Positions 9,466 through 16,945 of a DNA stretch of 22,352 bases are shown here, piece by piece (position 1 is the first letter of the stretch; each line of letters begins with the position of its first letter). Origin of the DNA: CAWEHT01 sp963808455 (GTDB lineage: Bacteria > Chloroflexota > Anaerolineae > CG2-30-64-16); contig CAWEHT010000310.1 in the NCBI GenBank assembly GCA_963808455.1, forward strand, positions 1-22,352, in the 5' to 3' direction. A program made the translations under genes and the position numbers. Below the pieces are notes generated by a model. That model saw only the letters and a list, made by a program, of their open reading frames with translations, ran no database searches and had not been told where the DNA came from.

Positions 9466-10146
9466 ATGACTGTTCGTATCACTTATCATGGTCACGCCTG
9501 CTTCAGCATCGAAACCAATACGGCGCAGCTGCTGCTCGACCCTTTCCTGACCGGGAATGCCATGGCCGATGTCAAGGCGGAAGATGTGCCGGCCGACTAG
9601 ATCCTGATCTCGCATGCCCACAACGACCATCTGGGCGACGCGGTGCCGATCGCCAGGCGCACCGGCGCCCTGGTCATTTGCAACTTCGAGATTGCCGGCT
9701 ATATGGAAGAACAGGGCGTTCGGGCCCACGGCATGCATATCGGCGGCGCCCATCAGTTCCCCTTCGGCAAGGTGAAGCTGACCATCGCGCACCACGGGTC
9801 ATCCTTTCCCGACGGGCGATATGGCGGCAACCCTTGCGGATTCCTGCTCTGGCTGGAAGACAAGGTGATCTACTTTGCCGGGGATACTGCCCTGACCTAC
9901 GACATGACCTTGTATAGCAGCGAGCACATCGACGCTGCCTTGCTGCCCATCGGCGACAATTTCACCATGGGCCCGGAGGATGCCGTGCGGGCCGTACAAT
10001 TCTTGCAGCCCAAGAACGCCGTCCTCATGCACTACAACACTTTCGACCTGATTGCCCAGGATGCCCAGGCGGTCGCCAAGCACATCGCCAGCGCTACGAC
10101 GGCCCGGCCGGTCATCCTGAAGCCGGGCGAGTCTATGACGCCTTGA
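9466..10146 (+). CDS. UPF0173 metal-dependent hydrolase, interrupted by in-frame TAG
   Basis: Metallo-beta-lactamase-fold hydrolase of about 226 aa, UPF0173-like. It opens with TVRITYHGHACFSIE and has the metal motif H50-A-H52-N-D54-H55 in ILISHAHNDHLGD, then HHGSSFPD, FAGDT, and VLMHYNTFD near the end. These match the di-metal site of the family; the substrate is unknown. Codon 45 is TAG (9598-9600), exactly where family members usually have Tyr (ADYIL). The frame is the same on both sides, so this is a point change, not an indel. Restarting downstream would lose the metal motif. The ATG has a GGAGGT site 8 bp upstream. It is first in a five-gene plus-strand series. Confidence 0.85.
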
Positions 10147-10174
10147 TGCCGGTAGCCCGCAAAGGAGAGGATTT

Positions 10175-10657
10175 ATGACCGTCCCTGCCCTGATTATCGC
10201 CGTTGTCGCGCTGTTCTGCGCTTACCTGGCCTGGCATGCCGGCAGCGTCATGCGCCGGGAGCTGGACAAGACTAACGAAGGTCTGTCGTGCCTGGAAGGT
10301 GAGGTGAAAGACGCCAGGGCAATGCTGGAAACACGGCTCGCCGAGCTGAGGCGAGAAGCGAGCCGGCAGAGCGGCAGCCTGAGATTCCTTCCCGGCATGA
10401 CCATCGCTGACGCCATGCAGCTGGATACGCGGGTCCGCCAGGTATTGGCGGAGTTCCAGCTCGGTGGCTGCTCCAACTGCGCGGTCAGCGACGTGGACAC
10501 GCTTGAAGGCGCCTGCCGCAGCTACGGCATCGATCTCGATGGGCTGATGGTCGCCCTCAATCATCTCTTAGACTCCTCACCGGACTCAGGGCAAGCCCCT
10601 GCGGCCGGCGGGTCTGCCAAGCCGATTGACGTCGCACGGATGCGCGTGCAGATGTAA
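10175..10657 (+). CDS. Membrane-anchored DUF1858-domain protein
   Basis: Protein of 160 aa with one N-terminal membrane helix (residues 4-22), a charged, probably coiled-coil stretch (25-65), and a C-terminal domain resembling DUF1858: FLPGMTIADAMQLDTRVRQVLAEF, then a C99-x2-C102 pair and TLEGACRSYGIDLDGLMVALNHLL. DUF1858 proteins carry a conserved Cys pair and are often found near redox or hybrid-cluster genes; the biochemical role is not established. The domain probably faces the cytoplasm if the helix is a simple N-out anchor, but topology is unresolved. The start has AGGAG at 7-bp spacing. It sits 28 bp after the UPF0173 gene. Confidence 0.78.
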   Translation: MTVPALIIAVVALFCAYLAWHAGSVMRRELDKTNEGLSCLEGEVKDARAMLETRLAELRREASRQSGSLRFLPGMTIADAMQLDTRVRQVLAEFQLGGCSNCAVSDVDTLEGACRSYGIDLDGLMVALNHLLDSSPDSGQAPAAGGSAKPIDVARMRVQM

Positions 10658-10671
10658 CGATAGAAAGAGCC

Positions 10672-11031
10672 ATGTATCCCAAAGCTGAATTGCTTTTCCC
10701 GCCGCGACTGATCGCCTCGTTGCGGAATCTACGCGGCCCGACATGGGCCGCGCTGGTAGATCGCACCACGCGTCTGCCCGAGACGGATGCCCAATGTCTG
10801 GCCTTCACATTGATGGTGGTGCGGCTGAACAGTTGTGTCAAGTGCCACGAGGGCAGCTTCAAGTACATGCGCGGCTGCCAGTTGTGCGCGGCGCAATCGA
10901 TCATGCAGTTCAAGGGCGACGACGAGGCGCTCGTGGCGCTGTTCGACCAGGCGCGGCAGGATATCTCGTCTTATATGGCCGGCGATTACGTGGAGGCTGT
11001 CGTGGAAGAGGAGCCCGAAACCGAGCCATGA
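10672..11031 (+). CDS. Cysteine-rich protein of unknown function
   Basis: Protein of 119 aa that I do not recognise. The centre is Cys-rich: C42, then C55-x2-C58-H59, then C69-x2-C72, suitable for binding zinc or an Fe-S cluster. The C terminus is acidic (VVEEEPETEP). There is no signal peptide or membrane segment. The CxxCH string looks like a haem c site, but a cytoplasmic protein could not be haem-attached by the known Ccm systems. It starts 14 bp after the DUF1858 gene, and its stop overlaps the next start, so it belongs to the same transcription unit. Confidence 0.72.
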   Translation: MYPKAELLFPPRLIASLRNLRGPTWAALVDRTTRLPETDAQCLAFTLMVVRLNSCVKCHEGSFKYMRGCQLCAAQSIMQFKGDDEALVALFDQARQDISSYMAGDYVEAVVEEEPETEP

Positions 11032-12412
11032 TGGCCGGCAAGCATGTCGCCATCATCGGCGCCGGCGTGGCTGGCCTCAGCGCGGCCTACGACCTGACGC
11101 GCGCGGGGTGCCGGGTCACCCTTTACGAGGCCAGCCAGGAAGTGGGTGGGCTGGCGGCGGGCTTCAAGGCACCGCATTGGGATTGGTACCTGGAGAAGTA
11201 TTACCATCACTGGTTTGCCACCGATCACGACGTGCTGGGCCTGATTCAGGAGCTGGGATGGCAGGATCAGGTGCTGTTTCCGCGGCCCTATACTGTTGTC
11301 TACACGGACGGCCATTTCGAGCCGTTCGATTCCTACATGCAGGCCCTGAGATACAGCCTGCGGCATTTCTCGCCGCTCGACATCCTGCGCTTCGGCCTGG
11401 CCGGGCTTTACCTGCGCTTCACCCCGCGCTGGCAGCCGCTGGAGAAGGTGACGGCCGATGCCTGGCTAAGCAAATGGGCCGGCGCGCGGGTCTACCAGAC
11501 CATGTGGAAACCCCTGCTGGTGGGCAAATTCGGGGAAGAGAACTTCGCCGTGGTCAACATGGCCTGGTTCTGGGCTCGCCTGCACAGCCGCACGACGCGC
11601 CTGGGCACCTTTGTCGGCGGCTTCCAGACCTTCGTTGACAAGCTCGCCGGCGTCGTGCGCGCGGAAGGGGCAGACATCCGGCTGGCCCTTCCCGTGGCCC
11701 AGATCCGCTCGGCGCCGGCCGGGTCGCCCGCCCCCCTGGCAGTGGGGGCGAATGGTCGCCCCACCCCGGCCGGACCTGCGGACGGCGGGGGCGGCGATTC
11801 CGGGGCCCACATTCGACTGGGAATGCTACGACGCCGTCATCTCCACCAGCTCGCCCGCCTTGATGGCGCCGCCTGGTGCCCGAGCTGCCCGAAAGCTACG
11901 CCGGGAGCCTGCGAGCGCTCAAGTCGATGGGCGCCGTCGTGCTCATCGTCACGCTCGACCGGCCCCTCAGCCGCTATTACTGGCACAATTTGCCCAAGGA
12001 GGCCGGGTTCCCGTTCCTGGCGCTGGTCGAGCACACGAACTACATCGGCGCGGAGCACTACGGCGGCGATCATATCATCTACTGTGGCGATTACCTGAAC
12101 CCCGATCACGAGCACTTCCGGTTGAGCAAGGGTGAGCTGCTGGAGCGTTTCCTGCCGGCCTTCACGCGCATCAACCCGGATTTCGACCGCAGCTGGGTCA
12201 GGGATACTTGGCTGTGGAAGACGCCCTACGCCCAGCCGGTGCCGCCACTCAATCACTCGTGCAACATCCCAAGCCTCGCGACCCCGATACCCGGCCTCTA
12301 TTTTGCCAGCATGAGCCAGGTCTATCCGTGGGACCGTGGGACGAACTACGCCGTGCAGATTGGGCGCAAGGTAGCAGCGTTGGCTCGTGATTTCTTGGAG
12401 AGGACACCCTAG
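11028..12412 (+). CDS. FAD-dependent oxidoreductase, amine-oxidase type (frameshifted)
   Basis: Flavoprotein of about 460 aa in the NAD(P)/FAD-dependent amine oxidase/protoporphyrinogen oxidase superfamily. The N terminus shows the dinucleotide-binding fold VAIIGAGVAGLSAAYDL with the acidic residue in TLYEAS and a following GGLAAGF. The C terminus shows the FAD-closing segment GLYFASMSQVYPWDRGTNYA. The substrate is unknown; the sequence could also be compared with UDP-galactopyranose-mutase-like and carotenoid-desaturase-like enzymes. Two +1 shifts are needed: one between about 11700 and 11810 (exact place unclear) and one near 11869 (SPALMA then RLVPELPES). The start overlaps the Cys-rich gene stop by 4 bp, and mrp starts 1 bp after this gene's stop, so the genes are tightly coupled. 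Confidence 0.85.
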
Positions 12413-12413
12413 A

Positions 12414-13495
12414 ATGTTCGGATCATCAAGCAAACCGGTTACGGCGGATATGGTGCTGGCCGCCCTGAAAAATGTGCAGGAGCCGGAGCTTCATCGTGAC
12501 CTCGTCACGCTGAATATGGTCAAAGATATCGATGTGCAGCAGGGCAACGTAACCTTTACGATCGTCCTGACCACGCCGGCCTGCCCCCTGCGCAACCGCA
12601 TCGAGGGCGAGGCCCGGGCCGAGGTGATGAAGCTGCCCGGCGTACAGGCCGTGCAGATCAAGTGGGATGCGCAGGTGCGCGCCGACAACCGCATCTCGGG
12701 CAAGCTGGACGTGCCCATCAAGAACATCGTAGCGGTCGCCAGCGGCAAAGGCGGTGTCGGCAAGACGACGGTCTCCGTCAACCTGGCCGTGGCCCTGGCG
12801 CAGATGGGTGCCCGTGTGGGCATCCTCGATGCCGACATCTATGGCCCCAACGTCCCGATCATGATGGGCGTGGCGAGCATGCCGGCGCCGGAAAACGACA
12901 AGCTGGTGCCTCCGGTCGCCCATGGCGTGCAGGTGATGTCGATCGGCTTTCTGGTGCCGGAAGGCGAGGCGCTGATCTGGCGCGGGCCAATGCTCCACAA
13001 GGCCATCCGGCAGCTGCTGACCGACGTGACGTGGGATGAGCTCGATTATCTGGTGGTGGACCTGCCCCCCGGCACGGGCGATGCCCAGCTCAGCCTGGCC
13101 CAATCCGTGCCGCTGACCGGGGGCATCATCGTGACGACACCCCAGGCCGTGGCCCTCGCCGACGCCACGCTGCGGGTTCACAGCTTTCCAGCGCCTGGAA
13201 GTGCCCGTGATGGGTGTGGTCGAGAACATGGCCGGCGAGGTCTTCGGGATCGGCGGCGGCGAGACAGCGGCCGCGAAGCTGGGGGTGCCTTTCCTGGGGC
13301 GCATTTTCCTGGCCCCCTTCATGCGCGAGGACTGGCGACGCCGGCCAGCCGGCCGTGGTGTGCCAGCCCGACTCGGAGCAGGCCGCGGCCTTCCGCAACC
13401 TGGCCCAGCTGGTGGCCGCCCAGGTCAGCGTGATGAACGCCCGGCGCCCCGCAGCGCCCAAGGCGCCGATCCGTCTGGAGGTCTACGTGCGGTAG
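12414..13495 (+). CDS. mrp: Mrp/NBP35-family P-loop ATPase, Fe-S carrier (frameshifted)
   Basis: Mrp/ApbC-type ATPase of about 359 aa, a family that carries and transfers Fe-S clusters. The N-terminal ~80 residues are a MIP18/DUF59 domain (VQEPELHRDLVTLNMV, TTPACPLRN). The ATPase follows with the deviant Walker A SGKGGVGKTT, LDADIYGPN, and VVDLPPGTGD. The frame shifts by +1 near 13172-13178 (TLR then FQRLEVPVMGVVENM) and again near 13328-13334 (GDAGQPAVVCQPDSE resumes). The CxxC pair that usually follows 'VENM' in ApbC/NBP35 proteins is absent: VENMAGEVFGIGGGE runs straight on. The only cysteines in the reconstruction are in CPLRN and VVCQ. A ribosome-binding site (GGAGAGG) lies inside the previous gene. 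It is last in the operon, followed by a strong terminator. Confidence 0.9.
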
Positions 13496-13524
13496 ACACA
13501 CGCCTTCTTGCCTACCGACGGCCA

Positions 13525-13554
13525 GCTGCCCCGACAACCCTGCGTCGGGGCAGC
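13525..13554 (+). terminator. Rho-independent-type terminator after mrp
   Basis: A perfect 11-bp stem (GCTGCCCCGAC, 13525-13535; GTCGGGGCAGC, 13544-13554) has an 8-nt loop and is followed by CTGTTTCT. It starts 30 bp after the mrp stop. The rest of the gap to 13781 shows no gene or repeat that I can support. Confidence 0.75.
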
Positions 13555-13781
13555 CTGTTTCTACAGCCGGCAGCTCATGCCCGCATCCTCAGCCGCCCCC
13601 GCCGCGCCCAGCCGCCGGTGGCCTTGTCTCCAGCCGCCGGGCCTGCTCGCTGTCCGGCCGGCCTCCGCGCCCCGATCGAGCGTCGTTCCCAGGGTAAGCT
13701 GCGGCAGGAGCGAATTTCGAAACGCTTAGCAGCATTTCCCGGCGCCTCGAAAGAAGATGCACGCCTATCGGGCGGCAGCAA

Positions 13782-14198
13782 TCAGACCCCAGCCATAGGC
13801 CAGAAACGCGCCACGAGAAACGCCAGCGCCATGGCCAGCGAATACGCGTTGACCTGGGATGAGACAAACGTGACCCCGCCGTAGATGGCGACAATGATGG
13901 CGATCAGCCCCACCCCCGAGCTCGCGAGCCAACGCCGATTGTCCTTCCTGGCGGCGCGGATCACGAAAATGACTGCGCTGACAAGCAGGAGCACGCCGAT
14001 CACGATGTGAGCAGCCGCGGGGGCCTGGGAGCGCATCACAGCCCACGATTGGCCGGGCTGGTCAGCGCCAGGAAATTGCACATACAGATTTGTGACCATG
14101 CCGAGAACAAATTGGATCACAAGGAGTCCAATGACGAGGATCGCGAGTCCTCGCAGACCGTTCTGTTGGGCTTTCGAGATCCCTGATGTCGTGTCCAT
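13782..14198 (-). CDS. Small four-helix membrane protein under MarR-type operator
   Basis: Membrane protein of 138 aa with four predicted helices: about residues 12-35 (GLAILVIGLLVIQFVLGMV), 62-82 (IVIGVLLLVSAVIFVI), 90-112 (GVGLIAIIVAIYGGVTFV) and 118-136. It carries no recognised catalytic motif, and I do not recognise the family. I chose ATG 14198 because GGAGGG precedes it by 4 bp; a second in-frame ATG (14222) directly abuts the large palindrome at 14223-14264 and has no accessible site. The promoter (-35 at 14291-14296, -10 at 14268-14273) and the palindromic operator match those of the MarR genes, so it is probably controlled by them. Confidence 0.7.
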   Translation of the reverse strand: MDTTSGISKAQQNGLRGLAILVIGLLVIQFVLGMVTNLYVQFPGADQPGQSWAVMRSQAPAAAHIVIGVLLLVSAVIFVIRAARKDNRRWLASSGVGLIAIIVAIYGGVTFVSSQVNAYSLAMALAFLVARFWPMAGV

Positions 14199-14222
14199 AC
14201 AACCCTCCGTTTCATCGGCCAT

Positions 14223-14264
14223 GTTCAAGGAGGAACGTTCTAAGTAGAACGTTCCTCCTTGAAC
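14223..14264. repeat. Perfect 20-bp-arm palindrome (operator A and hairpin)
   Basis: Two perfect 20-bp arms (14223-14242 and 14245-14264) flank a 2-nt centre. The core CGTTCT-AAGT-AGAACG (14236-14251) is the operator shared with three other sites. Read on the minus strand as RNA, it lies wholly in the 5' leader of the membrane protein gene. One arm contains AAGGAGG, and the other contains its complement, so a transcript hairpin would hide this ribosome-binding-like sequence. Confidence 0.9.
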
Positions 14265-14267
14265 GGG

Positions 14268-14296
14268 ATTATCGCCGGGATCGCCGCTCTCGTAAG
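14268..14296 (-). promoter_or_regulatory. Promoter A of the membrane protein gene
   Basis: On the minus strand: -35 CTTACG (14291-14296), a 17-bp spacer, and -10 GATAAT (14268-14273). The operator lies just downstream of the expected start site, so bound repressor would block escape. The sequence aligns with promoters B, C and D. Confidence 0.7.
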
Positions 14297-14308
14297 TGTT
14301 CAAGCTTA

Positions 14309-14340
14309 CAGTTGCATCCGCCGACCGGTGGATGCAACTG
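14309..14340. repeat. Hairpin at the left edge of repeat R1
   Basis: Perfect 11-bp arms (CAGTTGCATCC, 14309-14319; GGATGCAACTG, 14330-14340) have a 10-nt loop. It lies between the convergent end of the beta-propeller gene and promoter A. The matching place in R2 also forms a hairpin (ATCCACC/GGTGGAT near 17351-17368), so structure is kept while sequence drifts. Confidence 0.7.
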
Positions 14341-14440
14341 GCGACCGCTCGACTTGCAAAGAGCAATCGACAGATGCTTTAACCTGCCGCACCAGCGCCC
14401 TGTACTTCTGTGCGAAAGGAAGCGAATGAAAGGAGAAACG
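14314..14440 (+). repeat. 127-bp repeat R1
   Basis: Aligns without gaps to R2 (17349-17475) at roughly three-quarters identity by eye. Both copies contain a hairpin, the shared segment AGCAATCGACA, and end in GAAAGGAGAAACG, which looks like a ribosome-binding site. In R1 an ATG follows at 14445, but only a very short reading frame opens before the beta-propeller gene end at 14470. Confidence 0.75.
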
Positions 14441-14469
14441 AACAATGAGAACGTGCTCCACTCGTAAGA

Positions 14470-15756
14470 TTATTTCCAGGATATTACCCGTTCGTCCATC
14501 CCGTTGTACTGGATGGCCTGGCCGTCCAGCGTGCTCGCCGGAATCAGCACGCGCTGATTGCTGCCGTCGGCATTCATAACCCAAATCTCCCAGGGTCCAT
14601 TCCGGTCACTGATGAAAGCAATTTGGCTGCCGTCGGGCGACCATGCCGGCGCGGCGTTGTTCCACTGGAGGGCTGGCTGACCGGCAATCTGTTCGTTGAC
14701 CAGCGTCTGGAGAGGGGTTTCGGTCAAGCGCGTGTCGCCACTCCCATCAGCGTTCATGGTATGGATTTCCCAATGGTCTGTTTGCCTGAAGCTATCGGCG
14801 ATCTTGCCGCCGTCGGGCGAGAAGATCGGTCCCCACTGTTCCGTGTCTGTGGTGAGTTGCCAGTAGGTCCGGTTGCTGACATTGAGGCTTACCAATCCCT
14901 GGTCGCCCTGGTACGCCATCAGTGTCGGATCGGCCGGGTCCCATGTAGGCGCGAAAGAATGCGGCGAGGAGGGCATATCCGTGAAAGTGCCCTTGGCGAT
15001 ATTGATGATGCTGATGATCCAGAAAGGGTTACCTTCGCAGAAGGCGAGATCGCTAGGCACGATCTGGCAGTGCTCGCCGGGCTGACGTGGATGCGTTGAC
15101 AGGTAGCCCCCTTGCTGTTTCTGGACAGCAAGCTCTGTGCCGTCTGGCGACCAAGTGGGTGCAATGGGCTGGGCGGAAATGTCGAGTACTTTGTGTTCGT
15201 TGCTGCCGTCGATATTGATGATCCAAACGCTGCCCAGGTCGCCGTTCTGGGCACCGCTCCAGCGTGTGAATGCCACCTGGGTGCCGTCGGGAGAAATTGC
15301 CGGGTCGATTCCGGTTGTCAGCTGGCGTACGACCGTCCCGGATGGGTCGGGGTTGGCGACATAGATCGGACCGCCGCTGCTCAGTTGGAAGACAATGTGG
15401 TGCCCGTTGCTCGATCCGCCGGTGACGGCGAGAGCTGCTGGCGCGGGCGCGGCGGGTGCCTGAACCACTGGCACGCTGGTGGCATCGGCGTTTAGGTGGG
15501 CGAAAGCTGCGCTGATCCAGCCGGTCTGGCCGTCGCTCAGCGTTACCTGATACCAGGTGCTGGCATCGTCCCTGCCGGTCACCGCCACGCTGTCGCCGCT
15601 TTGTAACGCGCCGATCACCTGGTAGTTAGTACCCGGGCCGCCCCGTACGTTCAGTGCGGCGACGGTGACGGTTGCCACAGGTGCGTCTGCCATGACCGGG
15701 AAGCCAAATGCCAGCAGCAGGAACAAAGCCAGAAATACTGTCGTTGTGCGTCTCAT
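14470..15756 (-). CDS. Secreted SH3b plus TolB/PD40-type beta-propeller protein
   Basis: Exported protein of 428 aa. A Sec signal peptide (MRRTTTVFLALFLLLAFG, cleavage near VMADA) is followed by a bacterial SH3b domain (about 28-90: ALNVRGGPGTNYQVIGAL, GQTGWISAAF), an Ala/Pro linker, and a beta-propeller of WD40-like PD40 repeats seen as ISPDGTQVAF, WSPDGTELAV, FSPDGGKIAD and WSPDGSQIAF, with blades ending in IHTMNADGS and IWVMNADGS. SH3b domains usually bind cell-wall or peptide ligands and PD40 propellers are interaction scaffolds; a precise role cannot be read. ATG 15756 is preceded by AGGAG at 7-bp spacing. A truncated marR 5' end with an intact MarR-type promoter (B) lies 40 bp upstream in the same direction, so the gene is probably transcribed from it. 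Confidence 0.82.
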   Translation of the reverse strand: MRRTTTVFLALFLLLAFGFPVMADAPVATVTVAALNVRGGPGTNYQVIGALQSGDSVAVTGRDDASTWYQVTLSDGQTGWISAAFAHLNADATSVPVVQAPAAPAPAALAVTGGSSNGHHIVFQLSSGGPIYVANPDPSGTVVRQLTTGIDPAISPDGTQVAFTRWSGAQNGDLGSVWIINIDGSNEHKVLDISAQPIAPTWSPDGTELAVQKQQGGYLSTHPRQPGEHCQIVPSDLAFCEGNPFWIISIINIAKGTFTDMPSSPHSFAPTWDPADPTLMAYQGDQGLVSLNVSNRTYWQLTTDTEQWGPIFSPDGGKIADSFRQTDHWEIHTMNADGSGDTRLTETPLQTLVNEQIAGQPALQWNNAAPAWSPDGSQIAFISDRNGPWEIWVMNADGSNQRVLIPASTLDGQAIQYNGMDERVISWK

Positions 15757-15795
15757 CTTTCTTCTCCTGACCAAAAAGTACGTGACGTAGACCGT

Positions 15796-15889
15796 TTACA
15801 TTAGCCCATGCGCTTCCAAGACCGCCCGCACCAGTGCTGCGATTCATCGCCTGCAGAAGCTGGGCGATTTGCACCTGTAGCTCAGCCAC
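15796..15889 (-). pseudogene. MarR 5'-end remnant
   Basis: From GTG 15889 the minus strand encodes VAELQVQIAQLLQAMNRS, matching the N terminus of the MarR protein at 17687-18223. After a small internal deletion the frame changes to read ALVRAVLEAHGLM and then TAA (15796-15798). The rest of the gene, including the DNA-binding domain, is missing. It retains its own promoter and operator (B). Confidence 0.8.
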
Positions 15890-15920
15890 CGATTCCCCTT
15901 GCAACTCGTTCCTACATGAA

Positions 15921-15967
15921 CGTTCTCTGTAGAACGAGATTATCGGCAAGACCGCCAGTGTTGTAAA
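15921..15967 (-). promoter_or_regulatory. Promoter and operator B
   Basis: Minus strand: -35 TTTACA (15962-15967), a 17-bp spacer, -10 GATAAT (15939-15944), then the operator CGTTCT-CTGT-AGAACG (15921-15936), 2 bp from the -10 box. It reads into the MarR remnant and the beta-propeller gene. It is homologous to promoter C for about 45 bp upstream of the -10 box. The gap to promoter C (15968-16185) shows no gene that I can support. Confidence 0.75.
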
Positions 15968-16185
15968 GTCAGTAAGGTTACATTTCCGAGGAGCCAGAAC
16001 TTCGCTACGATAATGATGGTTGATCGGAGAAGAGGCCCACTTCCGTCTTAGAAGCATCGCCACGTTCTCATGGCTGTGCCTCCCTATACGTCACCCGAAA
16101 TGTCAGTTGCCCAATCGACAATGGCGCGAGCGAGGATGGGTGGCCCGGCGAGGGCCAGGCTGCGCTGCAAATGTAACCATAAGCC

Positions 16186-16245
16186 TTTACAACGCTGGCG
16201 GCCTCGGCGATAATCCCGTCAGCGAGTCCCGTTCTGTATAGAACG
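16186..16245 (+). promoter_or_regulatory. Promoter and operator C of marR copy 1
   Basis: Plus strand: -35 TTTACA (16186-16191), a 17-bp spacer, -10 GATAAT (16209-16214), then the operator CGTTCT-GTAT-AGAACG (16230-16245), 15 bp after the -10 box. It lies 33 bp before the start codon of the MarR gene, consistent with autorepression. Confidence 0.8.
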
Positions 16246-16278
16246 ATCTTTTTTGGAACAGGATCGGGAGGTGGTCTG

Positions 16279-16783
16279 TTGACCGAGCTACAGATGGAAT
16301 TCATGCAGTTGCTGGAGGCGCTGAGACGCAGCATAATGGCGCAGCAGCGGGCAGTCATGGAGGCGTATGGGCTGTCGTTCGCCGCCATGGCGGTGCTGGA
16401 CCAGATCCGCACAGAAGAGGGCATCACGCTCAGCGAGGTGGCGCGGCGCAGCGGCATGGCCAAATCGCAGGTTTCGACCACGGTTCGACGACCTGCTGAT
16501 GCAGGAGATGATCGAAAAGCGGCCCGATCCCCAGGACCAGCGCCTGGTGCGACTTTACATGACGGCCACGGCCCGCCAGAAGTCCCAGGCGGTTCACGAG
16601 CAGATTCACGCCCGGTTTTCACAGGCCCTGGCTGGGCGCTCAGAGGACCAGATGGAAGCGATCGTAGACGGCCTGCGCGCCCTGAAAGCGGAGCTCGAAA
16701 GGAGCCCGGCGGTGAGGATCGAGCGGCCGGCGCCGGCGGACAGCTGGCCGGGAAGGGATCAAGAAGAGACAGATTTCCCATAA
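16279..16783 (+). CDS. MarR-family regulator, copy 1 (frameshifted)
   Basis: Winged-helix MarR-type regulator of about 167 aa; such proteins bind DNA as dimers and respond to small molecules or oxidants. Residues 35-72 (helices 2-4, containing GITLSEVARRSGMAKSQVST) are identical to copy 2 at 17687-18223. The wing follows as KRPDPQDQRLVRLYMT. An extra T near 16488 breaks the frame at STTV/DDL; removing it restores the protein. The start is TTG 16279, preceded by GGGAGGTGG and aligned with the start of the second copy (ELQ at residues 3-5 in both). The C-terminal tail (after residue 140) differs from copy 2. It is preceded by promoter and operator C. Confidence 0.88.
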
Positions 16784-16816
16784 CACAACAAGCCAGCAAT
16801 CGAGGAAAGAGCTTAT

Positions 16817-16945
16817 GTGGAGCAGCACGACGGCAAGCTTGCACCATGGGTCCTGATGGTGGGCGTGCCGCAGATGCCGGAGCAGATGCTGAGGGTACGG
16901 CGCATACAGGAACTCGGCCTGGGAACGGCGTTAACGGGCATACGT
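16817..16945 (+). pseudogene. Glycosyltransferase C-terminal fragment
   Basis: A short plus-strand stretch reads VLMVGVPQMPEQMLRVRRIQELGLG, broken here only to note its pattern: VPQ, EQ, then RR(I/V)xELGLG. This is the UDP-binding signature region of MGT/UGT-type glycosyltransferases. Nothing before or after it matches that family, so only about 40 residues of a former gene remain. It abuts the UbiB-like fragment. Confidence 0.5.

Noticed and set aside
10834..10848. CVKCH read as a c-type haem attachment site
   Set aside because: The protein has no signal peptide, and the second CxxC nearby fits zinc or Fe-S binding better.
12426..13322. Minus-strand open frame opposite mrp
   Set aside because: Antisense shadow of a clear Mrp ATPase; no motif or ribosome-binding site.
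13555..13781. Possible small gene between the mrp terminator and the membrane protein gene
   Set aside because: The open frames there are extensions of neighbouring frames and show no start signal or family pattern.
14309..14340. Hairpin in R1 as an integron attC or transposon end
   Set aside because: No attC core sites (RYYYAAC/GTTRRRY), no integrase or transposase nearby, and no target-site duplications seen.
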